Shown: in pieces, positions 1-8,665 of the stretch
Position numbering within the stretch: the first letter of the stretch is position 1
Layout of the letters: each line of letters begins with the position of its first letter
Source: an uncultured Atopobium sp.
GTDB taxonomy: Bacteria > Actinomycetota > Coriobacteriia > Coriobacteriales > Atopobiaceae
Direction of reading: 5' to 3'
NCBI GenBank assembly: GCA_916715765.1
Contig: CAKAPG010000002.1
Span: 62,001 to 126,000, forward strand
DNA: 64,000 bases
Notes under the pieces: model-generated
Told to the model about the DNA's origin: nothing
Databases searched by the model: none
The model's input: the letters and a program-made list of their open reading frames with translations, nothing else
Program-made: the position numbers and the translations under genes

Positions 1-116
1 GTCAACACTTTTTTTGTTTTGTTTTAAACTTTCTTGAAACTGGGTATGAAATGAGAACAGAGAGTCGTAGACTATCTGCCCAAAGATTGATAAAAGACGT
101 GCTATTTGGAGTATTT

Positions 117-623
117 GTGTCGCTGAAGCGTATGGACATACAGACAGTTGTTGTCGGAGGAGGACCTATCTCTTCCGTAATTGTTCTGCGTCTTCATGAC
201 CCACGCGGCGTCTCTTCTTTAAGTCTTCCTATCAAGATTGGCAACATTGAGGCATCTGCTATTAGTCTTGGCATTGATCAAGAATCTACCGAGAGACCTC
301 TAACGCATGACCTTCTCCGCTCCGTTCTTGATTCTTTGGATGCAGATATCAAAAGCGTACGCATTGTTGGTGTTCGTGGCACCACGTTTTTCTCGCAAAT
401 TGAGCTTATCTCCAAAGAGGGAGAGCATATTTACGTGGACGCTCGCCCATCCGACGCAATTGCGCTGGCAGTCAGAACAAACGCTCCCATCTTTGCAGAC
501 GAGAGCGTTCTAGAAATTGCTGCTGCTCCAGACTTTACTGATGTCGAGAAGGACGTTCAGGCCCAAGAGCTTGAGGAATTCCGCCAGTTTATTGAGGACG
601 TCTCCCCTGAGGATTTCTCATAA
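117..623 (+). CDS. BFN/DUF151-family (bifunctional nuclease-like) protein
   Basis: About 168 residues. The core that starts MDIQTVVVGGGP and continues with VIVLRL, LPIKIG and EASAI is the pattern of the DUF151 (bifunctional nuclease) domain; VDARPSDAIALAVR is its typical second half, and the acidic C-terminus (EEFRQFIEDVSPEDF) is usual for the family. Members are small cytosolic proteins reported to have nuclease activity in plants; the bacterial role is poorly known. An upstream in-frame ATG at 51 exists, but a GGAG at 108-111 lies 5 bases before GTG 117, so I prefer 117; ATG 132 is a third option. It is convergent with gyrA. Confidence 0.8.
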   Translation: MSLKRMDIQTVVVGGGPISSVIVLRLHDPRGVSSLSLPIKIGNIEASAISLGIDQESTERPLTHDLLRSVLDSLDADIKSVRIVGVRGTTFFSQIELISKEGEHIYVDARPSDAIALAVRTNAPIFADESVLEIAAAPDFTDVEKDVQAQELEEFRQFIEDVSPEDFS

Positions 624-712
624 ATCCTGCTCTATGGCTTACTTTTAAACAATTGACTCATCTTTTATATAAAAAATCATTACCGTTAGCGCGCTGATTT
701 TCTCGGTAAACG

Positions 713-746
713 AAAAGAGCCCAAGGGAATTACCCCTTGAGCTCTT
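713..746 (-). terminator. Rho-independent terminator of gyrA
   Basis: Read on the minus strand, arms AAGAGCTCAAGGG and CCCTTGGGCTCTT pair almost perfectly around a short loop and run into TTTT. It lies just beyond the gyrA stop and between convergent genes. Confidence 0.75.
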
Positions 747-769
747 CAAATTACGTATAGCTGAAATGC

Positions 770-3550
770 TTATTCGTCATCATCCAGCAGTGAATCGTCC
801 AGTACTTCCTCTTCATCTCCAAGGTCAACGGACTCTGCCTCATCAGCATCACGAGCGCCCGCTGCCATCAGATCAAGCATGCCTTGGTTCTCTGCGTGCT
901 TAGGAGCCTTCTTCTTGTTGGCAACCATACGAGCAACAGCAGAAACAATGTCGCTACCAGAGAGATTCATGACCTTAACACCCTGCGTAGAGCGACCCAG
1001 CTTGGAGATGTCGCCAGCCTTGACGCGGATTACAACGCCCTCCTCGGACATGATCATAATCTCGTGCTGAGGACCAACAACACGGCAAGCAACCAGGTTA
1101 CCCTTCTTCTCTGTCATTGTGATGGTAAAGACGCCCTGGCCACCACGCTTATGGACTGGATACTCAGAGATTGCGGTGCGCTTTCCGTAGCCCTTCTCGG
1201 TAATAACAAAGAGGTCACCATTACCATTGGTAATCTCCATGCCAAGCATAGTTGCGTCGCCCTTGAGCGTAATACCACGGACGCCTGAGGTGCCACGGCC
1301 CATGCTTCTTGCCTCAGCCTCGTCAAACAGGATTGCCTTGCCGTCAGAGGAGCACAGAACAACCTTGTCACCTGGGTGGACGCGGCGGACGTTAACCAGC
1401 TCGTCGCCGTCCTTGAGGTTAATTGCAATGAGGCCGTCCTTGCGTGTACGGTCGTACTCAGACATTGCAGTCTTCTTAACCATACCCTGCTTGGTAGCAA
1501 ACATCAGGTAGTTGTCTTCTGGGAAGTCGCGGGTAGTAATAACTGCCTTGACCTTCTCGCCCTCTGCAAGCGTCTCGATGACGTTGATGATGGCACTACC
1601 CTTAGTAGTTCTGTTGCCAACAGGAAGCTCGTGGACCTTGAGGCGGTACACCTTACCAAAGTTGGTAAAGAACAGCACGTAATCGTGGGTAGAAGCAACA
1701 AAGAGGTTCTCGACAAAGTCGTTCTCTTTGAGAGAGACGCCCTGAACACCCTTGCCGCCGCGTTTCTGAGAGCGATAAATCTCAACAGGAACGCGCTTTA
1801 CGTAGCCTGCGTGAGTAACGGTGACAACCATATCCTCTTCGGCGATAAGATCCTCAACGTCCAGGTTCTGAATGTCCTGGTCAGAGATTTGCGTACGACG
1901 CTTGTCGGCGTAGCGGTTGGAAATCTCACGGAGCTCATCAGCAATAACTGCCAAGATCTTTTCCTCGTGGGCGAGAAGATCCTCGTAGTAGGCAATATCA
2001 AGCCTGAGCTGGGAAATCTCGTCAACAAGATCTTGACGTGCCAGGCCGGTAAGACGACGCAGACGCATCTGAAGGATTGCTTCACCCTGAATCTCATCCA
2101 AGCCAAAGCGCTCGTTCATGCGCTTCTTTGCCTCAGTATCATCTTGCGAGCTGCGAATGATGTGGACAATCTCGTCGATGTTATCAACTGCGGTCAGAAG
2201 GCCTTCCAAAATATGGACGCGCTTCTGAGCCTTATCCAGGTCAAACTCAGTACGACGGCGTACAACATCAATCTGGTGATCAATGTAGTGACGAAGAATC
2301 TCGCGGAGGGAAAGCGTACGAGGAACACCGTCAACCAAAGCCAGGTCAATGATGCCAAAGTTGGACTGAAGCTGAGTCTTCTTATAGAGATTGTTCAAAA
2401 CAACCTGTGGTACAGCATCACGCTTGAGGTCCAAAACAATGCGCATACCCTTACGGTTGGACTCATCGCGCATGTCAGAGATGCCTTCGATTTTCTTCTC
2501 GTTGACTGCCTGAGCAATCTTCTCCTGGAGAAGACCCTTGTTAACCTGATATGGAATCTCGGTAACAACAAGGCGCTGACGACCGCTCTTAACCTGCTCA
2601 ACGTGGACTTTTGCGCGGACCGTAATAGAACCGCGGCCAGTCTCGTAAGCGTCCTTGATGCCCTGAGTGCCCATGATGATGCCACCTGTTGGGAAGTCAG
2701 GACCAGGTAGAACGGTCATGAGCTCCTCAGTGGTAACGTCAGGGTTCTCAATCATCATGCAGACAGCGTTAGTTACCTCACCAAGGTTGTGAGGAGGAAT
2801 GTTGGTAGCCATACCAACTGCAATACCTGAAGAACCGTTAACCAAAAGATTTGGGAAACGTGCAGGAAGAACTGCTGGCTCTGTCAGTGACTCATCATAG
2901 TTTGACTGAAGGTCAACGGTGTTCTTGTTAAGCTCTGCCAGCATCTCCATAGCACTTCTGGTAAGACGTGCCTCGGTATAACGCATTGCTGCTGGTGGAT
3001 CGCCATCGATAGAACCAAAGTTTCCGTGACCATCAATCAGAGGAAGTCTCATCGAGAAGTCCTGAGACATACGGACCATGGAGTCATAAATAGCGGAGTC
3101 ACCGTGTGGGTGGTACTTACCCATGACTTCACCGACTGCCCATGCAGACTTCTTATGTGGGCGGTTTGGCGTAATGCCAGCCTCACTCATTGCGTACAAA
3201 ATACGGCGGTGAACAGGCTTTAGACCGTCTCGAACATCTGGAAGTGCACGAGCAACAATAACGGACATAGAATACTCAAGGAAGGAAGTCTTCATCTCTG
3301 AGGACAAGTCAGTTGGCTTAAGGGTGCCACCGTGAATGTCAGAGAGATCAAGACGAGTACCAGCCTCATCAGAGATGATGTGTGAAGTCTCTCCGGTTAT
3401 GAGATTTACTCCAGTCTCTGGATCAAACTCGTCAGAGTCTTCTTCTACCTCATCGTCTTCGTATTCTTCATCCATATCGTTTTGTGCATCAAGGTCTTGG
3501 TCCTCATCTGCACCAAAAAGATCGTCATTCATATTTTTATCGTCTGCCAC
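770..3550 (-). CDS. gyrA: DNA gyrase subunit A
   Basis: 926 residues, longer than usual. The ParC/GyrA breakage-reunion core begins near residue 85 (SSEMKTSFLEYSMS) and contains the quinolone-region motif HPHGDSAIYDSMVRM, with the Ser and Asp of sensitive enzymes, and the catalytic Tyr in AAMRYTEARL (about residue 191). The C-terminal beta-pinwheel carries a GyrA-box, QKRGGKG. With GyrB it introduces negative supercoils using ATP. Unusual are a roughly 69-residue Asp/Glu-rich N-terminal extension before the normal GyrA start and an acidic C-terminal tail. Start is GTG at 3550 with an AAAGGG ribosome site. It lies 44 bases downstream of gyrB, probably in one operon. Confidence 0.97.
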   Translation of the reverse strand: MADDKNMNDDLFGADEDQDLDAQNDMDEEYEDDEVEEDSDEFDPETGVNLITGETSHIISDEAGTRLDLSDIHGGTLKPTDLSSEMKTSFLEYSMSVIVARALPDVRDGLKPVHRRILYAMSEAGITPNRPHKKSAWAVGEVMGKYHPHGDSAIYDSMVRMSQDFSMRLPLIDGHGNFGSIDGDPPAAMRYTEARLTRSAMEMLAELNKNTVDLQSNYDESLTEPAVLPARFPNLLVNGSSGIAVGMATNIPPHNLGEVTNAVCMMIENPDVTTEELMTVLPGPDFPTGGIIMGTQGIKDAYETGRGSITVRAKVHVEQVKSGRQRLVVTEIPYQVNKGLLQEKIAQAVNEKKIEGISDMRDESNRKGMRIVLDLKRDAVPQVVLNNLYKKTQLQSNFGIIDLALVDGVPRTLSLREILRHYIDHQIDVVRRRTEFDLDKAQKRVHILEGLLTAVDNIDEIVHIIRSSQDDTEAKKRMNERFGLDEIQGEAILQMRLRRLTGLARQDLVDEISQLRLDIAYYEDLLAHEEKILAVIADELREISNRYADKRRTQISDQDIQNLDVEDLIAEEDMVVTVTHAGYVKRVPVEIYRSQKRGGKGVQGVSLKENDFVENLFVASTHDYVLFFTNFGKVYRLKVHELPVGNRTTKGSAIINVIETLAEGEKVKAVITTRDFPEDNYLMFATKQGMVKKTAMSEYDRTRKDGLIAINLKDGDELVNVRRVHPGDKVVLCSSDGKAILFDEAEARSMGRGTSGVRGITLKGDATMLGMEITNGNGDLFVITEKGYGKRTAISEYPVHKRGGQGVFTITMTEKKGNLVACRVVGPQHEIMIMSEEGVVIRVKAGDISKLGRSTQGVKVMNLSGSDIVSAVARMVANKKKAPKHAENQGMLDLMAAGARDADEAESVDLGDEEEVLDDSLLDDDE

Positions 3551-3594
3551 AAGTTACCCTTTCATTTTCTGTCTAATGATTTAGCGAGAAACCA

Positions 3595-5538
3595 TTAAAT
3601 GTCCAGGAAGCGGACGTCTTTTGCATGTGTTTGGATGAAGTCTTTACGCTTCTCAACCTGGTTACCCATAAGGTCAGAAACCGCGCGGTCTGCGGCAAGA
3701 GCATCATCGATGGTTACCTTCAAAAGAATGCGGTTCTTTGGCTCCATAGTGGTTGCCCATAGCTGCTCTGGATCCATCTCACCAAGACCCTTATAACGCT
3801 GAATAGTGAACTTGGTGTTGTCCTCAAACTTCTTTGTCTCAAGAGCAAGCTCTTCATCGGTATAGATGTATTTACCGTTCTTCTTACCCTTTGGCTTGAT
3901 CTGATACAGAGGAGGCTGAGCAACGTAGATATAACCTGCGTCAATCATTGGCTTCATGTAACGATAGAAGAAGGTAAGCAGAAGGATTCTAATGTGAGAG
4001 CCGTCAACATCAGCATCGGTCATGATGACAATCTTGTGATAACGAGCTTTCTCAATATTAAATTCATCGCCAACACCAGTACCAATAGCGGTAATCAAGG
4101 AAGTGATGGTGTCAGAAGAAAGTGCACGGTGAGCCTGTACGCGCTCAACGTTCAAAATCTTTCCGCGAAGTGGAAGAACTGCCTGGATAGAACGGTCACG
4201 TGCCATCTTTGCAGAACCACCTGCGGAGTCACCCTCAACGATGAAGAGCTCAGTCATCTCTGCATCACGTACGGAGCAGTCTGCAAGTTTTCCTGGAAGA
4301 GCCGCAGACTCAAGAAGTCCCTTACGACGTGTTGCTTCACGAGCTTTACGAGCAGCAAGACGACCTTTTGCAGCCTGAGATGCTTTTTTAAGAATCTCTT
4401 TTGCCTGGTTTGGATGCTCTTCAAGGTACTCTGAGAGGCCCTGAGTAACAATCTTGTTGGTAAGCGTTCTCATATAAGAACTACCAAGCTTTGCCTTTGT
4501 CTGGCCTTCAAACTGAGGATCTGGAAGCTTAACTGAAATAACTGCAGTTAGACCCTCACGAATATCGCCACCCTCAAGCTTAGGATCTTTCTCTTTAAGA
4601 ATTCCCTGCCTGGTGCCGTAATCATTTATTACCTTAGTAAGAGCGGTACGGAAGCCCTCAAGGTGCATTCCGCCTTCCTCGGTAAAAATATCGTTAGCAA
4701 AAGAAAGAGTTCTATCACTGAATTCAGTATTCCACTGAATAGCTACCTCAACCTCACCCATCTGAGACATTGGAGCATCAGGGTCTGACTTACCTTCAAT
4801 ATAGATAGGTCGAGAAAGTCCTGGTAAGACGGTTTTCTCGTCATTAAGGTACTTAACAAAGTCGATGATACCGCCCGCATACTGGAAGTCAACCTGACGA
4901 GGAGTAAGCTCACGCTCATCAACAAGAGTAATTTTAAGGTTCTTGTTAAGAAATGCGGTCTCCTGCAGGCGATCACGAAGCGTATCAAAGTTATACATAG
5001 TGGTCTCAAAAATCATGTCGTCTGGCCAGAAGGTAATGGTAGTTCCGTTAGATTTTGAAGTACCAATTTCCTTCATCTTCTGAACGGTTTTACCGCGCTC
5101 GAAGACCATCTCGTAGATTTTGCCATCGCGCTTAACCTGTGCAACAAGCTTCTTTGAAAGTGCGTTTACAACAGAGACACCAACGCCATGAAGACCACCA
5201 GAAACTTTATAAGCGTTGTTATCAAACTTACCACCTGCATGAAGGATAGTAAGAACAACCTCAAGAGTTGGAATTTTTTTCTGAGGATGAAGGTCTACAG
5301 GAATACCACGACCATTATCTTCAACAGAAATTGAGTTATCAGGATGAACGGTAACCTTGATTTTGGAGCAATAACCAGCCATTGCCTCATCGACTGAGTT
5401 ATCTACAATCTCCCAAACAAGATGGTGCAGACCAGAAGCTGAAGTTGTACCAATATACATACCTGGGCGCTTACGAACCGCCTCAAGGCCTTCAAGAATC
5501 TTAATCTCTGTACCGTCATACTTATTTTCTTTTGCCAC
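3595..5538 (-). CDS. gyrB: DNA gyrase subunit B
   Basis: 647 residues, the usual length of the short (non-proteobacterial) form. GHKL ATPase motifs are visible: VDNSVDEAMAG (N box), DNGRGIPVD (G1) and GGLHGVGVSVVNALS (G2). The TOPRIM motifs VEGDSAGG and DADVDGSHIR provide the metal site, and the C-terminus ends in the expected RKDFIQTHAKDVRFLDI. It powers strand passage with GyrA. The start is GTG (GTGGCAAAAG) after GAGGACTT. It follows the dciA-like gene after about 160 bases, enough for its own promoter. Confidence 0.98.
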   Translation of the reverse strand: MAKENKYDGTEIKILEGLEAVRKRPGMYIGTTSASGLHHLVWEIVDNSVDEAMAGYCSKIKVTVHPDNSISVEDNGRGIPVDLHPQKKIPTLEVVLTILHAGGKFDNNAYKVSGGLHGVGVSVVNALSKKLVAQVKRDGKIYEMVFERGKTVQKMKEIGTSKSNGTTITFWPDDMIFETTMYNFDTLRDRLQETAFLNKNLKITLVDERELTPRQVDFQYAGGIIDFVKYLNDEKTVLPGLSRPIYIEGKSDPDAPMSQMGEVEVAIQWNTEFSDRTLSFANDIFTEEGGMHLEGFRTALTKVINDYGTRQGILKEKDPKLEGGDIREGLTAVISVKLPDPQFEGQTKAKLGSSYMRTLTNKIVTQGLSEYLEEHPNQAKEILKKASQAAKGRLAARKAREATRRKGLLESAALPGKLADCSVRDAEMTELFIVEGDSAGGSAKMARDRSIQAVLPLRGKILNVERVQAHRALSSDTITSLITAIGTGVGDEFNIEKARYHKIVIMTDADVDGSHIRILLLTFFYRYMKPMIDAGYIYVAQPPLYQIKPKGKKNGKYIYTDEELALETKKFEDNTKFTIQRYKGLGEMDPEQLWATTMEPKNRILLKVTIDDALAADRAVSDLMGNQVEKRKDFIQTHAKDVRFLDI

Positions 5539-5698
5539 GTAAGTCCTCTCTTCAATTGTGAGCGGAATGATATACGTATTTTACTATGAAATCGCCAAAA
5601 TCAACTCGGCACAGAGAAATTTCATTGTTTAAACAGTAATATTGTGTATCTGAGAGGCTCTGTAAAGAGATTTAAGGACAGATTAGTGACAGATTAGA

Positions 5699-6232
5699 CT
5701 AAAGACTCTTTTTTTGTCTAAAACTTGCTTCAATCGCTTTATAAGCCGTTGACTTGAGTGGCTCAGAAAGACCAGAAACTAACTCAGAAATTTGTGATTT
5801 TTCTTCTGTAGTGAGTTCTGGAAGAACTTTCTTCTCTACTTTTTGGCCCTGAGGTTGTTCTTTTGAGGAACCGTCTTCTTTACCAGTATGTCTATTGTAT
5901 TTATCCAGCTTAAACTCAAGATCTGAAAATTCCAGGCCATGCTCTGACAACCTTGCTCTATAGATTTCTCTTTGTGCAAGAAAATCAATCATGCACATAC
6001 GATTGTCTACATAAACGGTAAGTACAGGATATTCTCTACCAGCAATTTCTCTAACAAATACGCCGGTTGTGTGTTCTACTTCTCTTTCACCATTTGACTC
6101 AACCCATGCAAGATAAGCGCGACGATTTTTAGACATACTCTTAGAATCTCTGAAGGTTCCAAGCAGAGCGCTCATTAAATCTTTTGCGTTTTCATTACCA
6201 CCACGCGCAGGCATTTCTTGTTGATTATTCAT
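5699..6232 (-). CDS. DUF721/DciA-like protein
   Basis: 177 residues. The segment from the Asn-Ala-Lys-Asp-Leu region through YPVLTVYVDNRMCMIDFLAQ and REIYRARLSEHG matches the DUF721 fold (KH-like) found in DciA, the ancestral DnaB-helicase operator, which in actinobacteria is encoded right after recF. The C-terminal half is low-complexity and charged. The start overlaps the recF stop by 8 bases, so translation is probably coupled. Identification rests on domain pattern and synteny; direct helicase loading activity is inferred. Confidence 0.75.
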   Translation of the reverse strand: MNNQQEMPARGGNENAKDLMSALLGTFRDSKSMSKNRRAYLAWVESNGEREVEHTTGVFVREIAGREYPVLTVYVDNRMCMIDFLAQREIYRARLSEHGLEFSDLEFKLDKYNRHTGKEDGSSKEQPQGQKVEKKVLPELTTEEKSQISELVSGLSEPLKSTAYKAIEASFRQKKSL

Positions 6233-7316
6233 CGCTAAACCTAACTATCTGCGCTTTCTCTAAGATCTCTTCAGAGAAATAACCAAGGTTGGTAGTTGTA
6301 ATTATGGTTTGGATGTCATGGAATGCAAATTCCATAATGGCTTTTCTGCGATCTTCATCCAACTCACTCATCACATCATCTAAAAGCAACAGGGGTTTCT
6401 CGCCAAGTATTTCTTCTGAGAGTAAAACTTCTGCCATTTTAAGTGCTAAGACCACCGTTCTGATCTGGCCCTGCGACCCAAAATTTCTAGCGTCTTTACC
6501 TTCAATCAAAAACTCAGCATCATCTCGGTGAGGACCTTTAGTGCTTTGTTGACGACGGATATCATCTGCGCGCGCTTCGTTTAAAGCCTGTAAAAACTGA
6601 TCAGTAATTTCTTCTCTAGAGGCTTCAAGAGAAACCTCTCCAATTGAAGAAATATAGTTCATCTCCAGGTGCTCTCCGCCAGAAAGTTCCTGGTAAATCT
6701 CGCATGTTTTCTTTGCCAGGCGCTCAAACAAATGAATGCGCGCATGAAGAAGCGTTGCTCCTCCCCTTGCAAGCGAAAGATCCCATGCATCAAGCAAATT
6801 ATTGTCAGGCCAATCAGATTTAAGCAGCTTATTTCTTTGCTCAACTGTTTTGGTATATACCGAGAAAACCTTGAAGTAGCTCTTATTTGCCTGGCGACCA
6901 AAGTCATCGAATTCTTCTCGGCGATATGATGCACCGCCTTTAATCATTGAAAGATCGTCAGGATTAAAAAGGACCGACATCAACGTACCAGAAATATCTG
7001 CCGCCTGGCATTTCTTGCCATTCTTTGAAAATTGGCGACGGCGTTCTGTGATGGTGCAGGTATTTTCTAGCTTTCTTCCATCTCCTGTAAGAGAAATTTC
7101 TATCTTTGCTTCAGAAGTACCTGTAAGAAGGAGCTGTGAAGGCGTTGGTTTTCTAAAAGAATATCCAGCGGTAAGGAGTTGTAATGCCTCGACAGTATTT
7201 GTCTTACCTGCGGCGTTTTTTCCTACAAAGATAGTAGTTTGCGCAGATAAATCTATTTCTTTCGAAGTAAAACAACGAAAGTTATACAGTGAAACATGTT
7301 CAACTTTAAGTCCCAC
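6225..7316 (-). CDS. recF: DNA replication and repair protein RecF
   Basis: 363 residues, normal for RecF. It is an SMC-like ABC ATPase that loads RecA on gapped DNA. The N-terminal strand is followed by the Walker A GKNAAGKTN (about residues 33-41), the signature region is seen as NFGSQGQIRTVVLALKMAE, and Walker B is LLLLDDVMSELDEDRR near residue 325. It sits 15 bases downstream of dnaN and overlaps the dciA-like gene, as in most actinobacterial origins. Confidence 0.96.
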   Translation of the reverse strand: MGLKVEHVSLYNFRCFTSKEIDLSAQTTIFVGKNAAGKTNTVEALQLLTAGYSFRKPTPSQLLLTGTSEAKIEISLTGDGRKLENTCTITERRRQFSKNGKKCQAADISGTLMSVLFNPDDLSMIKGGASYRREEFDDFGRQANKSYFKVFSVYTKTVEQRNKLLKSDWPDNNLLDAWDLSLARGGATLLHARIHLFERLAKKTCEIYQELSGGEHLEMNYISSIGEVSLEASREEITDQFLQALNEARADDIRRQQSTKGPHRDDAEFLIEGKDARNFGSQGQIRTVVLALKMAEVLLSEEILGEKPLLLLDDVMSELDEDRRKAIMEFAFHDIQTIITTTNLGYFSEEILEKAQIVRFSDE

Positions 7317-7331
7317 ACAACCCCTATCAAA

Positions 7332-8432
7332 TTAGAGGCGAACAGGCATCAGAAGATACAAATAGTTGACCTTACCATTTGATTTAAAGATTGCTGGCTG
7401 AGAAGGACCCTGGAGCTCAAGACGCAAAAGGTCCTTGGAAGGAGCAGCATTTACACAATCAAAGACGTAGTGGTAGTTCAAAGCGATTGAAAGAGAGTCT
7501 CCTTCAATTTGAGCCTCAATGTGCTCAGAAGATTCACCTTGATCTGGTGAAGAAGCAGACAGTTTAACTTCTTTTCCGTCAGCATCAACATCAAAACGTA
7601 CTGATGGATTTGCCAGAGCAATAACAGAGACGCGCTTGAGAGCTGCAGAGAAATCCTCAACATTAATATCAACAGATGCAGTACAAGACGTTGGAAGCAG
7701 CTGCTTATAATCTGGGAAATGACCTTCAATCTTACGAGAAATGTGAGTGGTGTTTCCAAACTGGAAAACTACCTGGTTGTCTGTAGTACCAATTAAAACC
7801 TTCTCAGTCATGCTACGCATTGAGAGAACGTCGTGGAAAACTTCACCAGAAATAATTGCACTAAAAGATTCACCTGCTGGCGTATCTGTATTGGAATCAC
7901 AAACAGCAAGACGGAATGAGTCAGTTGCAACAAGGCGAATAGTATTGTCCTCAACGGTGAGAGAAATTCCCTGAAGAATAGGACGAGAAGCTTCCTTTGA
8001 AGTTACACGATAAACTTTATCAACCATAGTTGATAGAAGTTGACTTGGAAGCTCGCAGGTCTTCTCAAGATCAAACTCTGGGAACTGTGCCCAATCGTGT
8101 GCAGAAAGAGTATTAAGCCTAAAAGATGAACGCTGGCAAGTTACAGAAAGCGTACGCTCTCCACCTTCAAAAGTAATTGCTGCATCAGGAAGATTTTTAA
8201 CAATGTTCTGGATAACCTTTCCAGAAACAACTGTCTCTCCTTCTTCTTCTACGTTTGCTGCAATCTGATGCTTAATAGAGATAGTTAAATCACTGGACTG
8301 TAGCTCAAGCATGCCATTAAAAGCTTTGAGATAAATACCGGAGAGAATTGGAAGTGTTGTATTAGAACCAATACCCTTAGAAACAATATCAAGTGCCGTC
8401 TGGAGAGCGGATTGACTTACGGTAAATTTCAT
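7332..8432 (-). CDS. dnaN: DNA polymerase III beta sliding clamp
   Basis: 366 residues, matching the three-repeat DnaN fold. It starts MKFTVSQSALQTALDIVSKGI and ends with the typical VNYLYLLMPVRL. Recognisable clamp segments are TTLPILSGIYLKA, EASRPILQGISL and GHFPDYKQLLP. The ring-shaped dimer tethers the polymerase and other factors to DNA. It lies 233 bases from dnaA; that gap carries a DnaA-box-like TGTTGAAAA at 8492 on the plus strand. Confidence 0.97.
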   Translation of the reverse strand: MKFTVSQSALQTALDIVSKGIGSNTTLPILSGIYLKAFNGMLELQSSDLTISIKHQIAANVEEEGETVVSGKVIQNIVKNLPDAAITFEGGERTLSVTCQRSSFRLNTLSAHDWAQFPEFDLEKTCELPSQLLSTMVDKVYRVTSKEASRPILQGISLTVEDNTIRLVATDSFRLAVCDSNTDTPAGESFSAIISGEVFHDVLSMRSMTEKVLIGTTDNQVVFQFGNTTHISRKIEGHFPDYKQLLPTSCTASVDINVEDFSAALKRVSVIALANPSVRFDVDADGKEVKLSASSPDQGESSEHIEAQIEGDSLSIALNYHYVFDCVNAAPSKDLLRLELQGPSQPAIFKSNGKVNYLYLLMPVRL

Positions 8433-8665
8433 GACGACCCTTTCTATTATTTCTTAGATAAGAATAAAAATATCGTAGTAATAATAAGCTATGTTGAAAA
8501 GAAGAAAGCTTTACATTTCTAGAGGTAGAAATATGTTTCTAGAGGTCAGATTTGTTTGCTTATTTTTGACATTCATAAACAAAGTAAAACTCCCCCTCTT
8601 AAACTCTCAACAACAAATCACTACTTCTCTTCACCAATTAACATCTTACTAACAGGTTTTAAACA
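8433..8665. other. dnaA-dnaN intergenic region with DnaA-box-like sites
   Basis: AT-rich spacer. It holds TGTTGAAAA at 8492-8500 and CTCTCAACA at 8604-8612, both close to the TTnTCAACA pattern that recurs upstream of dnaA. It likely contains the dnaN promoter; a minor part in replication initiation is possible. Confidence 0.4.

Noticed and set aside
1376..2710. A long open frame (444 codons) on the plus strand opposite gyrA
   Set aside because: It is antisense to an undoubted gyrA, has no ribosome site or domain pattern, and mirrors the codon pattern of the real gene.
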